From: Vicinamibacteraceae bacterium
Lineage (GTDB): Bacteria; Acidobacteriota; Thermoanaerobaculia; Multivoradales; Multivoraceae
DNA length: 64,000 nucleotides
Direction of reading: 5' to 3'
Assembly: GCA_012270995.1 (NCBI GenBank)
Contig: JAAXHG010000134.1
Coordinates: 1-64,000 of the forward strand
Shown here: positions 55,244-64,000 of the stretch, one piece after another
How positions within the stretch are numbered: position 1 is the stretch's first letter
Layout of the letters: each line of letters starts with the position of its first letter
Program-made: the position numbers and the translations under genes
Notes under the pieces: model-generated
Seen by the model: the letters and a program-made list of their open reading frames with translations, nothing else
What the model was told of the DNA's origin: nothing
The model's database searches: none

Positions 55244-56164
55244 ATGTCCGCCTACCGCTTCTGCCGCTCGGACGACGTGCCCCTGCTCGTCGACGCGTAC
55301 GAACGCTGCAACGTGGGGCCAGGCGCTGTGCCGTGGCGCCTCACGATCGCTCACATGAAGCGGCTCTCCCGGGAGATGGACCTCTGGACCAGCAGTTGCA
55401 TGGTCGCCCTTGCGGGATCCGATCCGATCGGCGTCCTGATCGCGGCGAAGAGGGAGCCCACGGCCAGCCTGGTGCTCCACGCAGCCGTCCACCCGGACCA
55501 CCGCCGGCAGGGCCATGCCCGCCACATGATGACTTCGCTCAGCCAGAAGATGGCGATCCTCGAGCCGACCCGCATGCTGGTCGAGGTTCCGGTGGAGGCC
55601 GTCGCCGCACAGGGCTTCCTCGTCGCCTGCGGCTACGCCAGGACGGAGCAACTGACCGACTACTTCCACGCAGGCGAGGGCGCAGCCGCCACCCCCGTTC
55701 TCGACCTGATCGGAACCGTCTCGCCCGCGGAGATCCTCGCCAGCGCCGAGTTCGGCGACGCCTCGGAGCTCAATCGCTGCTGGCAGCGCTCCCCCCGGAC
55801 GATCGGGAACCTGCGCCAGGGGGCACGGGGCGTGGGCATCGCGACGGACCGCGGGTTCGAGGCCTATCTCCTCTACCGAGACTCCCGGGACGCCGACGAC
55901 CCCCTTCCCTTCATCGCGCGGCCCTCGATCCCGCCCGACCTCCGTTCCGGACCGGCACCCTGCGAGATCCTCGCGATCGGCGGCCTGAGACCCGTTCCGG
56001 CACTCCTGGGACCGCTCCTCGCCCTCGCCGCCAGAGACTCCGGACGACCGCTCTACCTGCCCCGCGTACACCCCCGTGAACCGCTGGCGGAACGTCTCGA
56101 ACAGGTCGGCTTCCAGGCGGCGGGAACAACCCTCCGATACGAAGGCGACGCGGCGCGGTCGTGA
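55244..56164 (+). CDS. GNAT-family N-acetyltransferase
   Basis: A 306-residue protein. The N-terminal half is a GNAT domain with strand LVLHAAVHPDHRRQGHARHM holding the acetyl-CoA loop RRQGHA. The C-terminal half is divergent and ends with a second partial GNAT-like fold (LAERLEQVGFQAAGTTLRYEG). Substrate unknown. Its stop overlaps the GTG of the methyltransferase-like gene, so it belongs to the operon that encodes the radical SAM enzyme. Confidence 0.85.
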   Translation: MSAYRFCRSDDVPLLVDAYERCNVGPGAVPWRLTIAHMKRLSREMDLWTSSCMVALAGSDPIGVLIAAKREPTASLVLHAAVHPDHRRQGHARHMMTSLSQKMAILEPTRMLVEVPVEAVAAQGFLVACGYARTEQLTDYFHAGEGAAATPVLDLIGTVSPAEILASAEFGDASELNRCWQRSPRTIGNLRQGARGVGIATDRGFEAYLLYRDSRDADDPLPFIARPSIPPDLRSGPAPCEILAIGGLRPVPALLGPLLALAARDSGRPLYLPRVHPREPLAERLEQVGFQAAGTTLRYEGDAARS

Positions 56165-57030
56165 CTGCTACGCTGCCGACGATGTCTGCCCGTGCCCGCT
56201 CCCAACAAAGGGCGATCGGAGCGCGGTCCGAGGTCCAGCCCAAGGCGGAGAAACTCGAACTGCTCGACACGGCGTTCGAACTGACCGAGTTCCGGTCGTT
56301 CGCCGACCTTGGAGCGTGCTGGGGCGTCGACGGGGCCTACACGTTTCACGCTGCCGAACTGTGCGGAAACGAGCTGGAGAGGGCGGTCATCGTCGACGGC
56401 CACCTGACGCCTCTGACCAGGGAGCGTGCGAAGGAGGTTCCGAACGTCGAACTCGTCCAGGCCCTGCTCGGCTCGGATGAGGCGCTCGATGAGGTCGGCA
56501 AGGTCGACGCCCTCATCATGTACGACATCCTGCTCCACCAGGTCAAGCCGGACTGGGACAGGTTCCTGCTCAACTGGCTGCCGCACACGGACGCCCTGAT
56601 CATCTTCAATCAGAACTGGTTGAAGACTCCCCGGACCATCCGCTTCGTCGACCGCGGTTTGGACTGGTACTACGAGAACGTCTACGTCTGGGAAGACGAC
56701 TGGAACACCCGCGACAGGCTCGAGTCGTGGTTCAAAAGGCACAACGAGCGCGACGCGGACGGGCGGCTGGAACGCGACAACCACTGGTACTGGCAGTTTG
56801 GTATCCGGCCGCTGGAACTGGTCGGCCTGCTGGCAAGGAACGGTTTCGAACTCGTCTACATGAAGAGGCATCGTCACGCCTTCGGCCGCAGTCGTCCCTG
56901 GATCGTGAACGACGGCCTCATCTTCCAGCGCGCCGCCTATCCGGAACTCGGTGCCGGCGGGCGGCTCCGCGCCGCGGCCCGTTCCCTGGCCAAGCGAACC
57001 GGGCTTCTCGAACGCCTCCGCCGGCCATGA
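56161..57030 (+). CDS. SAM-dependent methyltransferase-like protein
   Basis: A 289-residue protein with a Rossmann-like start: FADLGACWGVDGAYTFHA (motif I), AVIVDGHL (acidic end of strand 2) and VDALIMYDILLHQV (motif IV). No N-terminal membrane segment. The C-terminal region is Trp- and Arg-rich. The fold looks like a class I methyltransferase; substrate unknown. It is linked by overlapping start and stop codons to both neighbours (GTGA before, ATGA after). Confidence 0.7.
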   Translation: MTATLPTMSARARSQQRAIGARSEVQPKAEKLELLDTAFELTEFRSFADLGACWGVDGAYTFHAAELCGNELERAVIVDGHLTPLTRERAKEVPNVELVQALLGSDEALDEVGKVDALIMYDILLHQVKPDWDRFLLNWLPHTDALIIFNQNWLKTPRTIRFVDRGLDWYYENVYVWEDDWNTRDRLESWFKRHNERDADGRLERDNHWYWQFGIRPLELVGLLARNGFELVYMKRHRHAFGRSRPWIVNDGLIFQRAAYPELGAGGRLRAAARSLAKRTGLLERLRRP

Positions 57031-57899
57031 AGACCTACTTCGACGTCGAGGGGGATGGCGGCTCCGACGTTCTCGGACAGGTCCTCCGGCAACGGGAGCG
57101 CATCGCCCACGCCATGGCCGGCATCGATCACGTCGTCGCCATCGGTTCGGGCAAGGGGGGCGTCGGGAAGAGCACCCTCACCATGCAACTCGCCCTGGCG
57201 CTCGAGCGCGCGAAGCGCCGCTGCGCGATCCTCGACGCCGATCTGAACGGTCCCTGCCAGGCCCGGCTGGCCGGGCTCGAGAACGTGCCGCTGCTGCCCG
57301 GTGATCGAGGCATGGCCCTGCCACGAACGCTTCGCGGTCTGGGCGTCGTGTCGGTGGGCTCCATGGTGCCAGAGGCGAAGCACCTCGAGTTCGAGAGCGT
57401 TGCGGAAGGCGACACCCATGTCTGGCGGGCAACCCGGGAGTTCAACCTGTTCCAGCAGTTGCTGGGCCTGGTGGACTGGGGCCGTCTCGACTTCCTGCTG
57501 GTCGATCTGCCGCCCGGCGCCGAGCGCACGCTGCAGTACGCCGAGGTGCTGGGGCCGGCCGCGCGGTTCGTCCTGGTCACGATTCCTTCGGCGCTGGCGC
57601 GAGGAGTGGTCGCCCGATCGGCGGCGGCGCTCGAAGGGACGCCGAACGAGGTCATCGGCTACATCGAGAACATGAGCGGCTACTACTGCGGAACGTGTGA
57701 CGGGGTCCGGTCCCTGTTTGGCGAGGGCGCCGCCGAGGCGGCCGAGCTTGGATTCCCGTGCCTGGCTAGGGTACCGTTCGACCCGCGGCTGGCATCGGCG
57801 TCCGACGCCGGTGAACCGGACCTGCCCCGGGGACCGGCCCTCCGCGCGATCGACGAGGCTGCGGCACAGATCCTGAGCCGTGTCGCCAAAACGACCTGA
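57027..57899 (+). CDS. Mrp/NBP35-type Fe-S carrier ATPase
   Basis: A 290-residue P-loop ATPase of the Mrp/ApbC group. The deviant Walker A GSGKGGVGKST is at residues 40-50, LDADLNGPCQ follows, and LLVDLPPGA is the Walker B-type strand. ENMSGYYCGTCDGV carries the paired Cys (CxxC) that bridge a [4Fe-4S] cluster in the dimer. This family supplies Fe-S clusters to target proteins; the radical SAM enzyme two genes downstream is a likely client. Residues 1-30 are a short helical lead in place of the usual DUF59 domain. Confidence 0.9.
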   Translation: MKTYFDVEGDGGSDVLGQVLRQRERIAHAMAGIDHVVAIGSGKGGVGKSTLTMQLALALERAKRRCAILDADLNGPCQARLAGLENVPLLPGDRGMALPRTLRGLGVVSVGSMVPEAKHLEFESVAEGDTHVWRATREFNLFQQLLGLVDWGRLDFLLVDLPPGAERTLQYAEVLGPAARFVLVTIPSALARGVVARSAAALEGTPNEVIGYIENMSGYYCGTCDGVRSLFGEGAAEAAELGFPCLARVPFDPRLASASDAGEPDLPRGPALRAIDEAAAQILSRVAKTT

Positions 57900-57926
57900 C
57901 TTCCCACCGGGAGACGGAGACCACGG

Positions 57927-58403
57927 ATGAAGTTCCTCTGCGTATCCTGCGACGAGCAGATGAAGCTGAAGCATGCCGTCGGCCCCGACGGCGGGTCCGT
58001 GGCCGTCGTCTATGCCTGCCCCCGTTGCTCTTCGGAGATGGCGATGATGATGAACCCCCACGAGACCCAGGTCGTCGGGTCCCTTGGTGTGCGAATCGGC
58101 CCCGAAGCCGGAGCCGAGGCGGGGACCGCGACCTCGAAGTGTCCCTTCACCGGCATGCTGACCGACCTGGGTGTGCCGGCCGCCGCAACCGGGCAAGTCG
58201 GCGGAGGGCAGGGCGTTGCCGGCAACGGCGAATCCGCGAGCATCCCCTGGACATCCGAGGCGCGCGAGCGGATGGCGAACATCCCCGACATCGTGCGCAC
58301 CTCCGCCGTCGCCGGGATCGAGAAGTTCGCACTCGACCACGGCTACGAAGAGGTCGATGCGGCGGTGCTGGAACGGGCCCGCACCTTCTTCGGCATTGCC
58401 TGA
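57927..58403 (+). CDS. Zinc-ribbon protein with PCP_red-like domain
   Basis: A 158-residue protein in three parts. An N-terminal zinc ribbon has CVSC and CPRC pairs (FLCVSCDEQMKLK...ACPRC). A KCPFTGML motif in the middle recalls the CPFS motif of the large Usp-type protein. The C-terminal 50 residues (IPWTSEARERMANIPDIVR...FALDHGYEEV) match the PCP_red module. Named families of this architecture are not known to me. It lies between the Mrp ATPase and the radical SAM gene, with gaps of 27 and 36 bases. Confidence 0.82.
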   Translation: MKFLCVSCDEQMKLKHAVGPDGGSVAVVYACPRCSSEMAMMMNPHETQVVGSLGVRIGPEAGAEAGTATSKCPFTGMLTDLGVPAAATGQVGGGQGVAGNGESASIPWTSEARERMANIPDIVRTSAVAGIEKFALDHGYEEVDAAVLERARTFFGIA

Positions 58404-58439
58404 GCCTTCCGGGCGGAATACCGCGCACGAGTCCCTCCC

Positions 58440-59807
58440 ATGACCCTCTCACCCCTCGAGCGGCCGCAGCGTGCCGTGCCGGCGGCCTTCGCCCGCCCCT
58501 ACGTGATCTCCTGGAACCTCACCTACCGCTGCAACCTGGCCTGCGAGCACTGCTACCTCGACGCCGGCGGCAAACCGCTCGTCGAGACCCCCAACTTCAC
58601 CGATCGTTCGGAACTCTCCACCGACCAGTGCCGGAAGGTGATCGACGACATCTGCGAGTTCGCCCCCGAGGCCCTGGTCATCCTCACCGGCGGCGAGCCG
58701 CTGCTGCGGCGCGACATCCTCGACATCGTTCGCTACGCCGCGGAGCGCGAGCTGTGGGTCGTCGTCGGCAGCAACGGCGTCCGTATCACGGAGAATCTGG
58801 CGCGGATCCTCGCCGGTGAGGGCGTACGTGGTCTCGCCCTGTCGCTGGACGCACTGGACCCGCAGGTCCACGACGGCTTCCGCCGCGTGCGCGGCGCCTG
58901 GCAGAACACGGTCGACGGCGCAAAGCACTTGGCCGCCACGGGTCTCCCCTTCATCATCCAGACGACCGCCGGCGCGCACAACCGGGGCGACCTGATGGAA
59001 ATCGCCGACTTCGCCTACACCGAGCTCCAGGCCCGGGTATGGAACCTGTACTTCCTGGTCCCCACGGGCCGCGGTCAGTTCGTATCCGATCTCTCGCCGG
59101 CGGACTACGACGGCGTTCTCGCCTCCCTGGAGCAGATTCAACGCGACTACCGCGGCCGCATGGTCGTCAACGCGAAATGCGCACCCCACTACGTCCGTCA
59201 ACTGCTGTCCGGCGATCCGGAGTCGCCCTTCCTGAAGGCTTTCGACGGCGGCGCCGGCGGTTGCCCGGCAGGCACGCACTACATGGGGATTCGCCCGAAC
59301 GGAGACGTCACACCCTGCCCCTACCTGCCCGTGTTCGGCGGCAACCTGAAACGATCCACGCTGTCGGCGGTCTGGAACGACTCCGAGTTGTTCCAGGACA
59401 TCCGGCGCCGCAAGGAGCTCGGCGGCCGCTGCGGCTCCTGCGAACTTCAGGCGGTCTGCGGCGGCTGCCGCGCCCGCGCCTACGGCATGACCGGCGACCT
59501 GATGGCCGAGGATCCGCTGTGCACCCACGATCCCGGCTCCTTCTCGCCACAGCAGCTCGCGGCTCTTGGAGACCAGACCGGACTTGCATCGCTCTCCCGC
59601 TACGGCGAGGACGCCTCGACCGGCATCGCCTGGGAACCTGAGGCGGAGGCGCGGATGAAGCGCGTGCCCGCCTTCGTCCGCGGCATGGTCGTCCGCTCCG
59701 TGGAGTCGCACTGCCGCAAGAACGGCATCGGCACGGTGACGGTCGAGGAACTCGAAGCGATCCGTGCCCGGATGCCGACGCCGAAGGTGTTCGGCCGACC
59801 GTCCTGA
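58440..59807 (+). CDS. Radical SAM/SPASM enzyme, NirJ/AhbD type, with PCP_red tail
   Basis: A 455-residue radical SAM enzyme. The [4Fe-4S]-SAM motif is Cys31-NLA-Cys35-EH-Cys38 in LTYRCNLACEHCYLDAGG. The SPASM region carries GIRPNGDVTPCPYLP and RCGSCELQAVCGGCRARAYG, followed by TGDLMAEDPLC. This pattern is characteristic of the tetrapyrrole enzymes NirJ (heme d1), AhbC and AhbD (heme b from coproheme). The last 55 residues (WEPEAEARMKRVPAFVRGMV) are a PCP_red-like module. I infer a reaction on a porphyrin or heme side chain; the exact substrate cannot be told from sequence. Confidence 0.9.
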   Translation: MTLSPLERPQRAVPAAFARPYVISWNLTYRCNLACEHCYLDAGGKPLVETPNFTDRSELSTDQCRKVIDDICEFAPEALVILTGGEPLLRRDILDIVRYAAERELWVVVGSNGVRITENLARILAGEGVRGLALSLDALDPQVHDGFRRVRGAWQNTVDGAKHLAATGLPFIIQTTAGAHNRGDLMEIADFAYTELQARVWNLYFLVPTGRGQFVSDLSPADYDGVLASLEQIQRDYRGRMVVNAKCAPHYVRQLLSGDPESPFLKAFDGGAGGCPAGTHYMGIRPNGDVTPCPYLPVFGGNLKRSTLSAVWNDSELFQDIRRRKELGGRCGSCELQAVCGGCRARAYGMTGDLMAEDPLCTHDPGSFSPQQLAALGDQTGLASLSRYGEDASTGIAWEPEAEARMKRVPAFVRGMVVRSVESHCRKNGIGTVTVEELEAIRARMPTPKVFGRPS

Positions 59808-59839
59808 CTTCGCCGACCATCCTGATCCCGGAGGGCCCA

Positions 59840-60496
59840 GTGGCCAGCACCGCGCGCCGCCCGCTGCCCCGCTCCTACGCCCACGTTCCGCGCACCATCC
59901 TGTGGTTGATCCCCGGTGGCGATTTGCTGCTCGCGGGGCGCCCGCTGCGCGTCGAGCCCTTCTACCTCGGCAAATGGCCGATCACCAACGAACAGTTCGA
60001 AGCCTTCGATCCGGACTACGAGCGCTCCGCCCTGTCACCGGGCGACCGCGATCTCGCCACTGGAGTGAGCTGGCGGCAGGCCGACGCCTACTGCCGCTGG
60101 TACGCCGCGGTCTCGCGCAAGCCCATGCGGCTGCCGACCAGGGTCGAGTGGCTCTACGCCTGCCTGGGCAGCAGCGTGCCGGACGATGCTCTTCCCTGGA
60201 GCGCCACGCCGGAGCTGGTCGAGCGCCGCTGCTGGCACGCCGGCAACTCCGGCGGCCAGGCGCGGCACCCGGAGCGGCGGGACGCGAACGACTTCGGACT
60301 CCACGGCATGCTGGGTAGCGTGTGGGAGTGGGTCGCCCCCGACGAAGAGGACGACGACCGCGGAACGCTCTGCGGCGGCTCCTTCCGGCTCGAAGCCGCT
60401 GAACTCCACTGCGAACTGCAGAAACGGGAGTCAGCCGCCTTCTCCGCCGACGACACCGGGTTCCGGGTCGCCCGCTCCTTCCGCATCCGCGGCTAG
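59840..60496 (+). CDS. SUMF1/formylglycine-enzyme-like domain protein
   Basis: A 218-residue FGE-sulfatase-domain protein. It shows FYLGKWPITNEQFEAF, GVSWRQADAYCRWY, MRLPTRVEWLYA, NDFGLHGMLGSVWEWV and LCGGSFRL...DDTGFRVARS. The domain also occurs in PvdO, EgtB and non-catalytic carbohydrate-binding proteins; the second active-site Cys of true formylglycine enzymes is not evident here. It begins with GTG 32 bases after the radical SAM gene and is the last gene of the operon. Role in the presumed tetrapyrrole pathway is unknown. Confidence 0.88.
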   Translation: MASTARRPLPRSYAHVPRTILWLIPGGDLLLAGRPLRVEPFYLGKWPITNEQFEAFDPDYERSALSPGDRDLATGVSWRQADAYCRWYAAVSRKPMRLPTRVEWLYACLGSSVPDDALPWSATPELVERRCWHAGNSGGQARHPERRDANDFGLHGMLGSVWEWVAPDEEDDDRGTLCGGSFRLEAAELHCELQKRESAAFSADDTGFRVARSFRIRG

Positions 60497-60505
60497 CTAG
60501 CAATC

Positions 60506-60541
60506 GAGTCGCGGCGTTTACGCCGCGCTGACGCAAAGGAA
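60506..60541. repeat. 36-base hairpin repeat, copy 2
   Basis: GAGTCGCGGCGT...CTGACGCA-A-AGGAA, with the same 6-base GCGGCG/CGCCGC stem and loop TTTA. It lies nine bases after the stop of the SUMF1-domain gene, so it may act as a terminator for the rightward operon. The neighbouring spacer to 60561 holds nothing else. Confidence 0.85.
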
Positions 60542-60561
60542 ACCGGGCTTGCGGCGCCGCA

Positions 60562-61529
60562 TCAGCGCGTACCGCGAACGACCGGCGTCGGCGGATCCTC
60601 GCCGCGGTGAAGCGCAAGGACGTTGTCCACGGCGAGTTGGGCCATCGCCAGCCGGGTCGGGATGGAAGCGCTCGCGATGTGGGGCAGCAGCACCGCGTTG
60701 TCGAGTTCGAGCAGGTCCGGGTGGACCTCGGGCTCCCGCTCGAAGACGTCGAGACCGGCGGCCCAGATCGCGCCCGAGCGGAGCGCCGCCGCCAGGGCCG
60801 CTTCGTCGACGATCGGCCCGCGGGCGGTGTTGACGAGCACCGCGCTCGGCTTCATCCGCGCCAGCCGCGCGGCGTCGATCAGCCCGGCCGTGTCTCCGGT
60901 CAGCGGCAGGTGGATGGAGACGAAGTCGGCGGCGCCGAGCAACGTGTCGAGATCGGTTCGGCGGACACCGAGTTCTTGCTCCAGGTCAGGACGGCCCCGT
61001 TCGTCCCAGTACAGGATCTCCATGCCGAACCCGAGCCGGGCGCGCCGGGCGACCGCCTCCCCGATGCGGCCCATCCCGAGGATGCCGAGGGTACGTCCGT
61101 GAACCTCCTGACCGGTCAGGAGCATCGGTCCCCAGCGCCGGTAGCGGCCGGCCCGCAGGAAGCGCTCGGCCTCGGGCAAGCGGCGCGCCGCCGCCAGCAG
61201 CAACGCCATCGCCAGATCCGCGGTGGCGCCGTCGAGCACGCCCGGCGTGTTCGTGACCCAGATCCCGCGCGCCGACGCCGCGCGGATGTCGACGTTGTCG
61301 AAGCCGACCGCCATGTTCGCCACCATGCGCAGGTTCGGCGAGAGGTCGAAGAGCTCCCCGTCCATGCGCTCCGTGAGCAGGGCCAGGATGACGTCCGCGC
61401 CCGCGGCGCCGTCGAGCAGCACAGCACGGTCCATTGCGGCGCTCTCCTCCAGCACCGTCGTCTCCACGCCGGGCTCCGCACGCAGCCTTGCCGTGGCCTG
61501 GTCGGGGATCGGTCGCGTCACCAGCAGCT

Positions 61530-61533
<4 letters not shown>
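60562..61533 (-). CDS. D-2-hydroxyacid dehydrogenase (glyoxylate/hydroxypyruvate reductase type)
   Basis: A 323-residue NAD(P)-dependent enzyme with the Rossmann motif GILGMGRIG, catalytic Arg in NTARGPIVD, Glu in EPEVHPDLLELDN and His in LLPHIASAS. It resembles GhrB/GyaR glyoxylate reductases. The start at 61533 overlaps the stop of the Wzt-like gene (ATGA); an ATG 15 bases upstream is also possible. Confidence 0.92.
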
Positions 61534-62717
<1,184 letters not shown>

Positions 62718-62721
62718 TGCC

Positions 62722-64000
62722 TCACCCGGCGGAGTCCTCGCCCGAGGCGGCGATCATCGCGGCCACCTGATCCGGCTGCACTCGGGTGATCAGGGGCTCG
62801 AAGGGCAGGACCTGATGGTCCACGAGGGGCGTGTGGACATCGTCCCAGACCAGGGGATCGATCCCCAGAAAGCTCTCCGCCCTGGCCGCGATCGTCGGTA
62901 CGACCGGCTTGAGATAGACGATCAACTGACGGAACAGCTCGATACCCGTGGTGCATACCGCCTGGACATCGGCCGCTCGACCGGGATCGCGCGCCAGCTC
63001 CCAGGGCCGCCGAGCGTCGATGTAGCGATTCGCCCTGTCCGCCAGGGCGACGACCCGCCGCAGGGCCCGGTTGTAGTCGCGGCCCTCGTAGAGTTCCGCG
63101 ATCTCCTCAGCCTGCGAGGCGGCCTCCGCCGCGAGTTCGGGCGCGTCCAGCGACGCCGCCAGCCTACCGCCCGACTGCCTGTGCAGGAACCCGGCGCAGC
63201 GACTGGCGATGTTGACCACCTTGCCCACGAGATCCGAGTTGACCCGCAGGACGAAGTCTTCGAGGTTGAGGTCGATGTCGGTGAGCCCGTTGCTCAACTT
63301 GGCCGCGACGTAGTAGCGGAAGGCCTCCGGATCGAGGTGCTCCAGGTAGGTGCGCGCCATGACGAAGGTGCCGCGCGACTTCGACATCTTGGCGCCGTCG
63401 ACGGTCAGGAAGCCGTGGACGAACACCGACGACGGCGTTCGGTAGCCGCCGCCATGCAGCATCGCCGGCCAGAACAGGCAGTGGAAGTAGAGGATGTCCT
63501 TGCCGATGAAGTGGTACAGCTCGGCATCGCTGTCGGGTCCCCAGAAGTCCTCGAACCCTACGCCGTTTCGGTCGCAGAATCGGCGGAAGGCGGCCATGTA
63601 ACCGATCGGCGCGTCGACCCAGACGTAGAAGTACTTGTTCGGAGCGTCCGGGATCTCGAACCCGAAGTAGGGCGCGTCCCGGGAGATGTCCCAGTCGCGC
63701 AGTCCGTCGTCGAACCACTCCTGGAGTTTGTTGGCGACCTCGCTCTGCAGGCGGCCATCGCCAACCCAGTCCTTCAGCAGTTCCTCGTAGTCGGAGAGGC
63801 GGAGGAACAGGTGCTCGGACTCCTTCTCGACCGGCAGTGCGCCGGTGACGATCGAACGGGGATCGATCAGGTCCGAAGGCTGATAGGTCGAGCCGCATTC
63901 GTCGCAACTGTCGCCGTTCTGGTCCTTCGCGCCGCAGCGCGGGCAGGTGCCCTTGATGAAACGATCGGGCAGGAACATTCCCCGCTCCGGGTCGTAGAAC
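62722..64000 (-). CDS. metG: Methionyl-tRNA synthetase, 3' part (cut by window edge)
   Basis: The gene enters from beyond the right edge; 426 C-terminal residues are visible. It has the zinc knuckle [18 protein letters not shown], the domain [16 protein letters not shown] and the signature KMSKS in [11 protein letters not shown]. The anticodon-binding helical domain follows ([20 protein letters not shown]). It ends without the extra C-terminal tRNA-binding/dimerisation domain of E. coli MetG. The class I HIGH motif lies outside the window. It charges tRNA-Met with methionine and is essential. Confidence 0.95.
   Translation of the reverse strand, partial: FYDPERGMFLPDRFIKGTCPRCGAKDQNGDSCDECGSTYQPSDLIDPRSIVTGALPVEKESEHLFLRLSDYEELLKDWVGDGRLQSEVANKLQEWFDDGLRDWDISRDAPYFGFEIPDAPNKYFYVWVDAPIGYMAAFRRFCDRNGVGFEDFWGPDSDAELYHFIGKDILYFHCLFWPAMLHGGGYRTPSSVFVHGFLTVDGAKMSKSRGTFVMARTYLEHLDPEAFRYYVAAKLSNGLTDIDLNLEDFVLRVNSDLVGKVVNIASRCAGFLHRQSGGRLAASLDAPELAAEAASQAEEIAELYEGRDYNRALRRVVALADRANRYIDARRPWELARDPGRAADVQAVCTTGIELFRQLIVYLKPVVPTIAARAESFLGIDPLVWDDVHTPLVDHQVLPFEPLITRVQPDQVAAMIAASGEDSAG

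Noticed and set aside
57927-59807. Bacteriochlorophyll synthesis genes, because of PCP_red similarity
   Set aside because: Only the C-terminal module is present; BchL, BchN and the catalytic part of BchB are absent.
59840-60496. True formylglycine-generating sulfatase activator
   Set aside because: No sulfatase gene is nearby and the second active-site Cys is not evident, so only the domain is claimed.

Overview
The window is 64 kb of very GC-rich, densely coding bacterial chromosome. ActAB-type respiratory genes, a bd-type oxidase subunit with several c-type cytochromes, a Gld-like ABC cluster, an RsbU/RsbW/STAS partner switch and many secreted proteins fit an aerobic Gram-negative bacterium. 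Acidobacteriota (or a relative) is my best guess, from gene content only; there is no rRNA or other taxonomic marker here.

Layout. 1-9.2 kb is an accessory region: a 2083-residue protein with an ATPase core, a translationally coupled partner with a HEPN-like C-terminal motif, a DUF1640-like membrane protein and a DUF4143-type ATPase. 9.4-16.5 kb holds a flavin-dependent oxidoreductase, a four-gene Gld-like ABC cluster and an Eis-type acetyltransferase. 16.5-23.5 kb is a patchy region: a probable transposase remnant, a 17-bp tandem repeat, secreted proteins, and a run of truncated genes (MFS, Rieske, luciferase-like) joined head to tail. 23.5-33.2 kb is one long leftward gene series: STAS protein, response-regulator phosphatase, anti-sigma-type kinase, substrate-binding protein, histidine kinase, then a MacAB-like exporter. 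33.5-39 kb has a pseudopilin, a NIPSNAP lipoprotein, an alpha/beta hydrolase, a beta-helix/di-heme cytochrome pair and a SCO protein.

39.1-51.1 kb is the respiratory centre. A good promoter precedes actA and actB of alternative complex III, an ActE-like cytochrome, a CydA-like oxidase subunit, three more cytochrome c proteins (one with an ethylbenzene-dehydrogenase-type heme domain) and a large universal-stress/zinc-ribbon protein. The usual ActC, ActD and ActF genes are not found between or after them; the CydA-like gene sits where they would be expected.

55.2-60.5 kb is a six-gene operon: acetyltransferase, methyltransferase-like protein, Mrp-type Fe-S ATPase, a zinc-ribbon protein, a radical SAM/SPASM enzyme of the NirJ/AhbD tetrapyrrole type, and a SUMF1-domain protein. 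A module resembling the C-terminal domain of protochlorophyllide reductase (PCP_red) recurs in the universal-stress protein, the zinc-ribbon protein and the radical SAM enzyme. My leading hypothesis for a new system is that this operon makes or inserts a modified tetrapyrrole for the hybrid Act-bd respiratory complex. Two near-identical 36-base hairpin repeats bracket the operon. The window ends with a 2-hydroxyacid dehydrogenase, a Wzt-like ATPase and a methionyl-tRNA synthetase cut by the right edge.
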